Part shown: positions 39,058-49,300 of the stretch, piece by piece
Numbering within the stretch: position 1 is the first letter of the stretch
Layout: each line of letters starts with the position of its first letter
Source: Streptomyces maremycinicus
GTDB taxonomy: Bacteria; Actinomycetota; Actinomycetes; Streptomycetales; Streptomycetaceae
NCBI RefSeq assembly: GCF_001184025.1
Contig: NZ_BBYG01000020.1
Coordinates: 1 to 64,000, forward strand
DNA length: 64,000 nucleotides
Reading direction: 5' to 3'
The notes under the pieces: model-generated
What the model was told of the DNA's origin: nothing
Databases searched by the model: none
What the model saw: only the letters and a program-made list of their open reading frames with translations
Position numbers and translations under genes: made by a program

Positions 39058-40317
39058 TTGTCCCCCACCCCCGCGGCCACCCGCGATCGGCTGCCCTCTC
39101 TCACCGGGCTTCGGTTCTGGGCCGCGTTGCTGGTGGTGATGTATCACCTGTCGCGGCAGGTGGGGAGCGTGCCGGGGGTCGGTGATGTCGTCCGGTACGG
39201 GCGTAGTGGGGTCACGTTCTTCTTCGTGTTGTCGGGGGTGGTGCTCGCCTGGACGTACGCGGGGGCGGGGGTCGCCGTCCGGGTTTTTCTGTGGCGGCGG
39301 TTCGCTCGGGTCTGGCCCTTGCTCGCCGTCAGTGTGGGGGCGTCCGTCGGGGTGTGGTGGGCGGTCATGGACCGGGGGGTGTCGGTCGGGGCGGTGGTGG
39401 CGACCCTGCTGCTCGTCCACGCGTGGTTCCCGCAGCCCGTGATCTTCACCGGCGGCAATCCCGCCGCCTGGTCGCTCAGTGACGAGGCCTGGTTCTATCT
39501 CGCCCTTCCCGTGCTGCTGGCCGTGCTGGGCACGCGGCGGGCCAGGGTGTGGGCGTGGACCGCGGGCGGGGTCGTCCTCGTCGCGCCGCTGCTGTGGGTC
39601 GGACTGTCCGGGCTGTCGGCCACCACGCGTACCTGGGCGCTCGACTATCTGCCGCTGACCCGGTCCCTTCAGTTCGTGCTGGGGGTGGTGGCCGGACTGG
39701 CGCTGAAGCGCGGGTGGCGGCCGCCCGTGTCGCTGCCGGTGGCCGTCGGGCTCGTCGTCGGCTGGCATCTGGTGCTGATCCCGTGGTCGGGCGCGGTGCC
39801 GGATGCCGTCTGGTACAGCCCCTACTCCGCCTCCCAGTTGCTCTCCGCGCCGCTCTTCGCGGCCCTGATCTGCGCCGCCGCCCGGGCCGACCTGGACGGG
39901 CGGCGGACCGGGCTGGGCGGGGGCTGGACGGTCAGGCTGGGGCACTGGTCGTTCGCCTGGTATCTCCTCCACGAGATCGTGATCCGGGTGGCCGTGTTCG
40001 CGTGGGGCAGGCCCGCGCCCGGTGGCGGGACGCTCCTGTTCTGGGCGGGGGTGCTGGTCGTCAGCCAGGCCCTCGCCGCCCTGGCGTATCACTGCGTCGA
40101 GCGGCCGGCCGAGCGTCGGCTGCGGGGGCTGGTGGCCGGGCCCGGTCGCGGCCCCGCGGACGGATCAGCCCGGCGGCGTCGGGCGGTCGCCCGGGCGGTC
40201 GTCGAGACGGACACGGTTTCGGGCGCGGTATCGGGCCCGGTATCGGGCCCGGTATCGGGCCCGGTATCGGGCCCGGTATCGGGCCCGGTATCGGGTGACT
40301 GCCCGCCGGGCGGCTGA
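39058..40317 (+). CDS. Acyltransferase-3 family membrane protein with C-terminal VSGP repeats
   Basis: 419 residues from TTG 39058, preferred because GAAGGA lies six bases upstream; an ATG at 39004 lacks this. About ten membrane helices contain the family landmarks LPSLTGLRFWAALLVVMYHL (catalytic His), FFFVLSGVVLAWTY and WSLSDEAWFYLALP. The family acylates exported sugars, lipids or antibiotics. The cytoplasmic tail is an Arg-rich stretch plus VSGP repeated five times, encoded by a 12-bp tandem repeat. The last 153 bp are antisense to the convergent small membrane-protein gene. Confidence 0.87.
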   Translation: MSPTPAATRDRLPSLTGLRFWAALLVVMYHLSRQVGSVPGVGDVVRYGRSGVTFFFVLSGVVLAWTYAGAGVAVRVFLWRRFARVWPLLAVSVGASVGVWWAVMDRGVSVGAVVATLLLVHAWFPQPVIFTGGNPAAWSLSDEAWFYLALPVLLAVLGTRRARVWAWTAGGVVLVAPLLWVGLSGLSATTRTWALDYLPLTRSLQFVLGVVAGLALKRGWRPPVSLPVAVGLVVGWHLVLIPWSGAVPDAVWYSPYSASQLLSAPLFAALICAAARADLDGRRTGLGGGWTVRLGHWSFAWYLLHEIVIRVAVFAWGRPAPGGGTLLFWAGVLVVSQALAALAYHCVERPAERRLRGLVAGPGRGPADGSARRRRAVARAVVETDTVSGAVSGPVSGPVSGPVSGPVSGPVSGDCPPGG

Positions 40318-40650
40318 GATCAGCAGGGCCACGCCGATGATCAGGGAGCCCGCGGTGAGGAGCGCCAGCACGACCAGCGTCGGGTTGACCCAGGGCGGAA
40401 CGAGGTCGTACGACGCGTTGCACCTGTTGTGCAGCGGGAAGATCCGTGACGGCTCGCGCCAGTGCTCCGCGCGGTAGGCGTCGTCGTACTTCTGGCCCTT
40501 CAGGAGCGTGCAGGTCTCCGCCACGTCCAGGCCGCCGGACCAGGCGCCCCATATCCACGTGAGGAACGACCCCACGCACGACAGTGCCGAGAGCACCAGC
40601 CAGAGGAGCGGTGTTCGCCGCATGGACCGCGCCCTCGGGTTCGCTGTCAT
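40165..40650 (-). CDS. Two-helix membrane protein with C-terminal RYRA repeats
   Basis: 161 residues. Helix 1 is about 14-38 (LLWLVLSALSCVGSFLTWIW). An external loop with two Cys follows (ETCTLLKGQKYDD ... HNRCNASYD), then helix 2 at about 90-115. A cytoplasmic tail of RYRA repeated five to six times ends in RVRLDDRPGDRPTPPG. The repeat DNA is shared with the acyltransferase tail on the other strand. The helices and loop look like a real conserved protein; the tail could instead be a read-through extension caused by the repeats. The start has GGAGGGGAG upstream. Confidence 0.7.
   Translation of the reverse strand: MTANPRARSMRRTPLLWLVLSALSCVGSFLTWIWGAWSGGLDVAETCTLLKGQKYDDAYRAEHWREPSRIFPLHNRCNASYDLVPPWVNPTLVVLALLTAGSLIIGVALLISAARRAVTRYRARYRARYRARYRARYRARYRARNRVRLDDRPGDRPTPPG
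40215..40298. repeat. 12-bp tandem repeat coding on both strands
   Basis: Unit ggtatcgggccc starts at 40227, 40239, 40251, 40263, 40275 and 40287 (last copy partial), with a diverged copy at 40215. It encodes VSGP in the acyltransferase and RYRA in the antisense gene. Confidence 0.9.
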
Positions 40651-40770
40651 CCAGCGATTCTCCCCTCCGGTGATCGGAACGCCGGGCCGCCCCCAACTCC
40701 CGTCGGTAGCATGCGCTTTGTCCCGTCCGCGCAGCAGCTGGCCGGGGCGAACACGGGGAGGGGATCCGAC

Positions 40771-41211
40771 GTGCTGAGCGAAGCGTTGACCGCGGCCGCG
40801 GCCGGTGGGGGGATGGCCGTCGTGCAGGCGGCCGGGACGGACGGCTGGGCCTGGTTCCGGGTGCGGTGTGCCCGGCTGGTCGGGCGGGGGGACTCCGACG
40901 CCGAACAGGAGGCGATCGAGCGGCTCGACCGGACCGCAGCCGTGCTGAACGCCGTCGACGAGGGTGAGCGCGAACGGGTGCGGGCGGTGCACGCGGTGTT
41001 GTGGCAGGGGGAGTTCGCCTCGCTGCTCGACACCCTCGCGGACGACGAACGAGCCCGGCTCGTCGAGCGACTCGTGCAGCTCAGCAAGGAGTTCGGTACC
41101 GAGGGCGGGCCGGCCCGTGGTGTCGTCAGCGGCAACACCTTCCACGGGCCCACCGCCGTGCAGACCGGCGATCACAACCGGCAGGAGAACCACTTCGGGT
41201 CCGGCGGATGA
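40771..41211 (+). CDS. Small helical protein with C-terminal amyloid-like motif (candidate Bell-domain effector)
   Basis: 146 residues, GTG start behind GGGGAGGGGA. Residues 1-110 are predicted helical, opening with a Gly/Ala-rich hydrophobic helix (ALTAAAAGGGMAVVQAAG). The C-terminus carries VSGNTFHGPTAVQTGDHN (119-136), almost identical to the N-terminal motif of the NACHT protein encoded by the overlapping next gene. Paired genes of this kind are known as bacterial amyloid-signalling modules: a Bell-type effector ends in the motif and an NLR begins with it. The Q-x-G core resembles RHIM/PP motifs. A membrane-active cell-death or defence effector is inferred. The stop overlaps the NACHT ATG in ATGA. 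Confidence 0.78.
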   Translation: MLSEALTAAAAGGGMAVVQAAGTDGWAWFRVRCARLVGRGDSDAEQEAIERLDRTAAVLNAVDEGERERVRAVHAVLWQGEFASLLDTLADDERARLVERLVQLSKEFGTEGGPARGVVSGNTFHGPTAVQTGDHNRQENHFGSGG

Positions 41212-43325
41212 CCGACTCCGGGGCTGAGAGCACTCCCGGCTCCGGCGAGGTCTCCGGGAACACCTTCCACGGGCCGACCGCCTTCCAGGCCGGGGATCAC
41301 AACGTCCTCAACGTCCAGCACGTCCATCACCACGCGGCTCCGGCCGCCGAGGACCCCCTCGACAGCGTCGCCGACGAACTCGCCCGGGTCGTCGGTGCCC
41401 AGTGGCAGGAGGAGGCCGGGCTGCGGCGGCTGCTGGAGCCCGCGCCGCTGCCCGTGCGGTGGCGGGTGAGTGAGCGCCAGGTGGCGGGCAGGGTCGTCGC
41501 GGCCACCGCGGAGGGGGCGGGCCGGGCGCGGTTCGGGCCGCTGCCGGGGATCGCCCCGGCCACCCGGGCGCGGCTCCGCGACGGCGGCGGGGCGGCCGAA
41601 CTGCACGGCGTCTACGGCGGGCTGGCCTCCGGGCGGCTGCTGCTCGTCGGGCCGCCGGCCGCCGGGAAGACCGCCGCCGCCGTGCTGCTGCTCCTCGACG
41701 CGCTCGCCCATCGGGCCGCGCGGGCCACACCGGCGGACCGGGCTCGGGTGCCCGTCCCCGTACTGCTCTCCCTCGACGGATGGGAACCCGCCGAGGACAC
41801 CGCCGTCGACTGGGCCGCCGACCGGCTGACCCGTGAGTACACGCTCTTCCACGGGAGGGAAGGGCGGGTCCGGGCGCGGCAGTTGCTCGAACAGGGGCGG
41901 GTCTCCCTCTTCCTCGACGGCCTCGACGAGGTCACCGGCAAGCTGCGCGGGGCCATGGTCGGCGCGCTGGAGACGGCACCGTTCCGGCTCGTGCTGGTGT
42001 CGCGGTCCAGGGAGGCCGTGCTCACCGCGAAGAAGGCCCGGCTGGGCGGCGCGCTCGCGGTGGAGATCCAGCCGGTCAGGCCCGCCGACGCCGCCGGATA
42101 TCTGCTGAACCGGTTGCCCGCCACGCCGTCCGCCGCCTGGCGGGAGCTCACCGGGCGGCTCCTCACGGAGACCGGGCCGCTCGCAGCCGGGCCGCTCGCC
42201 GCCGCGCTCGCCGGGCCTCTGGCCATCGCCCTGCTCCGCGACGTGTACGGCGACGACGGTCCCGTCGACGAACTGCTCGACACCGCCCGCTTCCCCACCC
42301 GCGCCGCCGTCGAGAACCATCTCCTCGATCACGCGGTCGTCGCCGCCTACACCCGGCGCCCGGGGCACCCCCGCCCGCGCTGCTCCGCCCGGACGGCCGA
42401 ACGCACGCTCCGGTACCTCGCCACCCGGCTCACCCAGGAGGGCGGCCACGACCTGCGCTGGTGGCACCTTCCCGGCTGGACGGGTCACCGGCCGCGGCTG
42501 ATCGCGGTGTGGATCGTGTCCACGCTCGTGTGCGGGCCGCCCGGCACGGTCATGGCCTGGAGTCTCCACCCGACTCCGGCGGTGGCCCTGCTCGGCGTCC
42601 TGGCTTCGATCGGGGGCGGCTTCGGCGTCGCCGTGCGGATCACGGAGTTCAGCGAGCCGCAGCCGCTGTCGAGTGCCGGCCGGCGCGACATCTTCACCCC
42701 GGACACGATCCGGTCCGGCATCGGGCAGTGGCTTTTCGTGGGGACCGGGCTCTGTCTCGCGCTGCCGCTGGTCTTCGACCCCGGCCCGCCGGTCTGGCTG
42801 CTGTATCTGGTGACGCTGCCCATCGGCTTCTCCGAGCTGCTGGTGACCGGCCGAGGCCACAAGATCCTCTCCGGTACCCCGCTCCTGTCCGCCGGCTCGG
42901 GGCGGCGCTACGACAAGGTGCGGGAGGGGTTCGCCCGGCCCCAGGTGGTGGACACCCGGTCGGTGGGCCCGATGGACGTGTGGCGGCACCACATAGGGCT
43001 GCGGCTCTTCCTGGGGCTGCTGACCGGGTTCGCCCTCGCGCTGTACATCGGCCCGATCATCGCCTGGACGCAGTACCCGCTCCTCGGCGCGATGTTCGCG
43101 CTGACGGCCGCCCTGTGGACCGGCGCCACCTCGGTCCTCGTCGGCAACCTCGCCGTCGCGACCGCCCTCACCGCCGTACAGCTCCACTTCGAGGAGGGCA
43201 CCCCCGTACGGCTGATGCGCTTCCTGGAGGACGCCCGCCGCCGCAACCTGCTGCGGGCGACGGGCCCCGTCTACCAGTTCCGGCACGCGCGGCTACAGGA
43301 GCGGCTCGCGCGGACCGAGGAGTGA
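41208..43325 (+). CDS. NACHT-domain STAND NTPase with N-terminal amyloid-like motif and C-terminal membrane helices
   Basis: 705 residues. The N-terminal motif VSGNTFHGPTAFQAGDHN spans residues 15-32, followed by a His-rich linker. The NACHT NTPase starts near 135 with Walker A GPPAAGKT (148-155) and Walker B LFLDGLDE (234-241). A helical winged-helix-like part reaches about 420. Instead of the usual repeat sensor, the C-terminus has several membrane helices (from about 425) and a soluble end. As an NLR-like switch it would oligomerise on a trigger and nucleate its partner's motif. Coupled by ATGA to the effector gene; convergent with the Rhs gene. Confidence 0.87.
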   Translation: MTDSGAESTPGSGEVSGNTFHGPTAFQAGDHNVLNVQHVHHHAAPAAEDPLDSVADELARVVGAQWQEEAGLRRLLEPAPLPVRWRVSERQVAGRVVAATAEGAGRARFGPLPGIAPATRARLRDGGGAAELHGVYGGLASGRLLLVGPPAAGKTAAAVLLLLDALAHRAARATPADRARVPVPVLLSLDGWEPAEDTAVDWAADRLTREYTLFHGREGRVRARQLLEQGRVSLFLDGLDEVTGKLRGAMVGALETAPFRLVLVSRSREAVLTAKKARLGGALAVEIQPVRPADAAGYLLNRLPATPSAAWRELTGRLLTETGPLAAGPLAAALAGPLAIALLRDVYGDDGPVDELLDTARFPTRAAVENHLLDHAVVAAYTRRPGHPRPRCSARTAERTLRYLATRLTQEGGHDLRWWHLPGWTGHRPRLIAVWIVSTLVCGPPGTVMAWSLHPTPAVALLGVLASIGGGFGVAVRITEFSEPQPLSSAGRRDIFTPDTIRSGIGQWLFVGTGLCLALPLVFDPGPPVWLLYLVTLPIGFSELLVTGRGHKILSGTPLLSAGSGRRYDKVREGFARPQVVDTRSVGPMDVWRHHIGLRLFLGLLTGFALALYIGPIIAWTQYPLLGAMFALTAALWTGATSVLVGNLAVATALTAVQLHFEEGTPVRLMRFLEDARRRNLLRATGPVYQFRHARLQERLARTEE

Positions 43326-43360
43326 TCGGATCGGACGGCTGTCACGGGGACGGACGGTTC

Positions 43361-46300
43361 CTAACGGCCGGGCTTCGGCATCGGCACCGTCTCGGTCCAC
43401 CGGAACGTCATCGACAACGGCTTCTGGCCGCCGGGGAAGACCGAGCGGGCGGCGTTGGAGATGCCTGACGCCATCGGGTCCTTCGCTCCGTTCTCGTACC
43501 CCTCCTTCGACACGCCCCGGGTCAGTGACTCGACGGTCATCTTCTGGGTGATCTCGAACTGCACCGTCCCGCGCTGGTTCAGTCTGTTGTAGCCGGTGAC
43601 GGTCGCCTTCATGTTGAAGGAGCCGAGTACGGCGCGGGTGGCACCGGCCGCCGTCTCCGGGTCGTTGTCACCGGCGAGCTGCATCAGGGCGTCGGACACC
43701 TCGCCCACCATCATTCCCTTGAGGGGGAGATCGTTCATGGCCGCGCCGTACTTGGTCTTGTAGTCGAGGCCCTTGATGGTCTGCCCGATCTTCGTGTTCT
43801 TGCGGTGCGACAGGAACGTGCGCACGACCTGCATCCAGATGTGGTCCTGGACGGCCTGGGTCATCTTGTCGTTCTCGTCGAAGTAGTAGGCGGACGGAGT
43901 GACGCCCATGAACCACATGGCCGTGAGCTGGGTGGCGTTCGGGTTGAGGATGACCTCCGGGTTGAGGACCAGCTGCTCGCGGTAGGCCGCCGCGGCCCGT
44001 CGGCCCAGCTCGTCCTGTCGCGACCAGGTGTCGCCGCCGGCCGTGCCGCAGTTGCTGTTGCACGGGTGGGGCGTCTGCGGCTTCGAATAGTCGACGGCTT
44101 CGTTGGGGCGGCCGTTGCCGGGGGTGCCGTCCGGGCGGGTCGGGCAGGCGGCGTCGTCGCCGTGGCCGCCGCAGGCGAGGCCCAGGCCGGTGGGGTCGCT
44201 GTGGGTGAGCGGGTTCTGTACCGCGTACGAGTAGCCGTTGAGGGTCTGGAGCTTGTCGGCCTCCAGGAGCGGGTCGACGCTGATGAACTGGCCGATGGAC
44301 GCGTCGTACTCACGGGCCCCGATGTGCGTCAGGCCCGAGGTGGCGTCCCGTGTCTTGCCCAGGAAACCCTTGTCGTCCGGCCAGGGCCCGTTCAGCGTCG
44401 TACCGCGGTCGGCGCCGAACGGGGTGGTGTAGCGCTTGGTGAAGGTCTGACCGGCGTCCGGGTTGAGCGCCAGGGTCGAGGTCCGGTGCTGGTCGGCCGT
44501 GAGGTAGGTGAGCTTGTCGGCGCCCGACTGGTTGGAGCGGAGGGCGACCGTCAGGTCCTCGGCACCGTAGTAACGCTGCGCCCAGGTGGTGCCGTTGGCG
44601 CGGAGGTGGAGTTCGGTGGCGCCGGTGTACAGGACGCGCTCGCCGTTCTGGGTGCTGCGGATCAGCAGGGTGCCGTCCGTCGTGTAGAGGTAGTCGGTCG
44701 CCACTCCCCCTTCGGTGAGCCGGCTCAGCTTGCCGTCGGGTGACCACTCCAGGGTCTGGGTTCCGCTCGTGCCGGGGCGGTGCCAGGTGTTGCCGGACTT
44801 GTCGTAGTCGTAGACACGCTCCGGGGCGGCGCAGTCGGTCTTGGTCGTGGTGCCGGTCAGGACGTGTTTCTGCGTGGTGGCGGTGTAGCAGTACGTCGTC
44901 TTCGTGTCGCCGGTGCTCTTGTGGACCGTCTCGCCGGTCCGCTGGCCGGCGTCGTTGTAGGAGTAGGTCGACCAGTACGGGGCCGGGCCCGACAGGCTCG
45001 ACGCGCTCTTCGTGTCGGCGCACTTCTGCGAGGCGGGCGTCCAGGCCTCGGTCAGGCGCTGGTGGCCGTCGTAGGCGAAGCACTGGGTCTCCGCGGAACC
45101 GTTGCCGCCCAGGAGGGTCGGGTCGCCGATCGCGGTGACGTTGCCGGTCTGGTCGTAGGTGTACTCGAGGTCGCGGAGCATGTAGCCGTGCGTCTGGTCC
45201 GTGACGTTGCTGCGGGTCAGCCGGCCGGTGCCCTCCTCGTAGGTGTTGTTCACGTAGAAGCTCTTGGCGCCGGTGCCGCCGGTGCCCAGGGTCAGCTGCT
45301 GGGGCTGGGCCTGCGCCGAGTAGTCCACGGCCAGGAGATAGCCGGTCGCGCCGCCGACGGAGGTCACGTCGCCCACGTCGTCGTACCCGTAGTCGACGAT
45401 CTCGGACGACAGGCCGCCCACGGCGGGCTCGCGGCTGAACTTCTTGCTGCCGTCGGTGTTGAAACCGGTCTCGTACGCGAGTGTGGCGGGTGCCCCGGCC
45501 TTGACGAACGGGTCGGTGGCCGGCAGCTGGAGCTCGGTCCCGGTGGGGCGGTCGAGGCTGTCGTAGGCGGTGACGGCCTGTGTGTAGGCCGCGCCCGCCT
45601 TGCCGTCGACGTAGCGGGTGGAGGAGGTGAGCCGGCCCTTGAGGACGCTGTCGTAGGCGAAGCCGGTGAGCTGGTTGGCGTCCGTCTTGGAGGTCTTCCA
45701 GGTACCGGTGGTCCGGCCAAGGACGTCGTAGGCGGTCAGGACGGCCGTGCCGCGCGCGTCGGTGGTCCTGACCGGCCGGTCGAGGGCGTCGAACTCGGTG
45801 AGCGTCACGCCCTTGTCCGGGTCGGTGCTGATGCCCTCACGGCCGAACAGGTCGTACACGTACGACCACTTGGCGCCGTCGGGGCCGGTGATCGTCAGCT
45901 TCTTGCCGTCCGGGGCGAAGTCCGTCTTCATGGACGTGTACGAGGCGCCGGCGCTGCCGCCGTAGGCGGCGTCGGCCGGGCTGGTGCTCGCGTACTCGCG
46001 GGTCTCCGTCGTCTGGCCGCGGACGTCGGTGATCGTGCGCTGCGCCGAACCGCCCTCCAGGGCCGTGGTCGCGACCGAGTCGCCGGTGTAGCTGGTGCTG
46101 GTGGACCACTTCTTGACGCCGTAGGTGTACAGGGTGCTGGTCGTCGCGCGGCCCGCCCCGTCGAACACCGTCCCCGTCTGCTGGGGCGCCTCGCCGTACT
46201 CGGCCCGCGTGTACGTGCCGTTGGGCGTGCTGGTGGTGTCGAAGATGTCGGCGTACGCCTCGTAGGCCAGGCCTCGCGTGTCGTAGCGGGTGTCGGTCAG

Positions 46301-49300
46301 CAGCCGGCCGCCCTCGGGGGTGGGCGACTGGGTCTGGAGGGGGCGCAGGAGAGCGTCGTAGATCGTGTAGGTGGTCTTGTAGGTCTCGCCGTCCTTCTTC
46401 AGCGTCGAGGTCGACACCCAGGACGGCTTGGTGTTGTCCGAGTGGTAGGCGTACTTCTGGTTGGGGCTCTGGCTGCCGCTCGTCCGGTTCGGCAGCCACA
46501 CGTCGGTGAGCCTGCCGAGGGCGTCGTAGGCCATCTCGGTCTTCTTGAGATTCACGTCGTAGGTGCGCAGCGGCACCGCGCGACGCGGGTCCAGGAAGGT
46601 GACCGTGGTGTACGTCTTGGCGTTCGTGCTGATCGTCTTGGTCAGCGGCCCGGCGTCGACGGGGGTGTAGGCGGTGCTGGTGGGGTTCCCCACCGCGTCG
46701 GTGACCTTGAGGGTGCGTCCCAGGGTGTCGTACGTCGTGGTGGTCGCCGTCTGCCAGCCGGACGGGAGCCGGTCGCCGGCCGCGTCGGCGGTGGCGGCGT
46801 AGCCGGTGGGGCGGCCGGTCCAGGTCGCCAGGCCCTTCGTGGGCTTCTGTGTCGCGGACCAGGTGGTGGCGTTGGCGGTGTCGTAGACGGTGCCGACGTC
46901 GGCGAGGACGCTGCCCCGCTCGGGCGCGGCCGGCTTCATCGTCGCGGGCAGGGCGAGCGAGGCGTCCGCGGTCGCGCAGCCGCGGGCGACGGTGCGGGTG
47001 CGGGAGGTCAGGCCGGTGAGGCCGAGGTCGGTGTTGCGGGCGTACCAGGTGCGGGTGCAGGTCTCGTCCGAGGCCTTGCCGACCTGCCCGGAGTCGTCGA
47101 CCGTGACGGGCATGCCGTAGCTGTCGTAGGAGGTGTTCGTCAGGCGCTCGCGCCAGGTCTGCGAGGCGGTGAGGTAGGTGTAGCTGTGTGCCTTCTGCGG
47201 GCGGACGTAGCGGGCGACGTGGTCGCCTGCTCCGGGCACGCTCTGCCGGGCGGTCTCCTGCGACCAGGGGTCGTTGACCGTCGCCGAGACCGCCGTGGAC
47301 CCGTCGTACGTGACCTGTTCGCGCAGCTGACCCGCGTACTGCTCGCTGTCGGTGAGGGCGGCGGCCCCGAGGGCGGGGGACGGCAGGGGGGCGACGGAGA
47401 CGGACTTGGCGGTGCCGTCGCTCTTCTCGTCGCCGTCCATGCCCTGGAGGTAGAGGGAGACCGTCCGGGAGCGTGTCACGCCCGTCGCGCCGGTCCACGC
47501 GGTCACCTGGGCGTAGCCGCGCCACTGCGACCAGGTCCGCTCGGCCTTCGGGGCGAACGGGTCGTCGTCGTAGTGCCAGGCGGCACCGCCGTAGGAGTAG
47601 GCGTGCTCGACGGCCTCGTTGTTGCCGGTCGGGTCGGAGACGCCGACCGCCAGCACCCGGTACTTCTGGAACCAGTCGATCGAGGCGTCCTCACCGCCGT
47701 TGATGTGCCAGAACTGCGGGTAGCAGGAACGGGTGTTGGTGTCCGGGGCGGCGCCCAGCACCTGGCTGCGCACGCACTCCGCCGCCGACAGCGTCACGGA
47801 GGTGATGGCGCCGGTCTCGGAGACGACGGTGGAGATGCGCGGGCGGGTCAGGGGCAGGATGTCGTCGGTGCCGTCGACGCGGTTCGGCCGCATCTGGTAG
47901 GTGAAGGAGACCGGGTCCATCGCGATGGCGGTGCCCGCCTCAGCGGTCCGCCTGAGCGACTTCAGGGTGAGCACCTGGTCGGAGCTGTCACCGATGTCAC
48001 CGCCGTCGAGGTACTGCTCGACCAGGTCCCAGGAGTCCACCGCGTCGTACTCGGTGGAGGTGGCGTCGTAGGAGAAGGTGTCGATCCCGGTGAGCCGCTT
48101 GCGGGAGAAGAAGGCGGGGCCGACCGCCTTGCAGTCGTCGTCGTCCTTGGCGCAGACCGCGTCGAACGGCACGTCCGGCCAGTTGTCGGCGGTGTCCTTG
48201 GTCAGCGAGGAGCAGTCCGAGGCGGTGCAGCGCTCGGCGTAGCCGAAGGTGACCTTGGCGTCCGCCTTGTCGGTGAACAGGGCGCCCTCGCGCAGCCCGT
48301 ACTCGATCCGGTTCAGGTAACTCCCGCGCGTGTAGGCGGCGTCGGCCGTCTCGGCCTTGTTCTTCTTGTAGTAGTTCGATTCCTTCGTGTACCAGTAGGT
48401 GGCCGCGTTGTCCCGCAGGTCCTCGACGTAGTCGAGGTTCCACCGCCAGGCCTGGGTGAGGGAGCGGTCGGCGAAGGCGTCACCCGCCGAGTAGCCCGGC
48501 TCGCCGGAGTCGTCGCCGAACACGGGCACCGTGGCCACGGAGTTGGTGCGCTGGGTGTCCGCGCCGTCCAGTTTGTTCAGGCCGAACACGTACTTCGTGC
48601 CGTCACCGGTGACGACGGTCCAGTACTCGCCGTTGTCGTCGCCGTTGTCGGCGCCGGTGGACCGGGTCACCTTCGACGCGTCGTCGCCCTCCAGCCGCCA
48701 CTGGCCGTCGTCGTCCTTGACCAGCCGGGTCGACCTGCCGTTCAGCACGAGACGCGCGTTGTCGTACTTCCAGCAGAGGTCCGAGATGTCCTCGTGGCCG
48801 TCCTCGTCGCAGGAACCGTAGGTGCGCTCGATGTAGGACTCGGTGAGCGAGAAGCCCTCACCGACCGACGTGCCCTGGTTGTTGGACGTGGCGGTGCGGC
48901 CGTCGACGCTGCCCGAGTCGTACGACAGGGACAGGGGCGGCAGCGGGCCCGCCGCCGCGGGCGGCAGCGTGAAGTCGTAGGACCAGGTGAACGACCCCGA
49001 ACTGGCGCCCGCCTCCCAGGACGAGGACTCCGAGAGCGGGGTGGCCGAGTAGTCGCCGGTGCCCTTGGGCGACTGTCCGGACCCGGCCGCGGCTGCGGTG
49101 ACGGCCAGCACGGTGGCGGCCGGGGCGGCGCCGCCCGCGGCCTTCGTGAGCCGGGTCGTCGTGCCGTCCGTGGCCTCGGCGATGCCCACCTTCGCCGAGA
49201 CGGACTGCCGCGCGGGGTCGTTGTCGGAGGCGAGCGGACGCTGGGTGCGGCACTCGCTCTTCCGCGGGGTCGTCAGGGCGCACGCGGGAAGCTCCACCAG

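Noticed and set aside
40215..40298. Possible CRISPR array
   Set aside because: The 12-bp units are contiguous with no spacers and are in-frame coding repeats.
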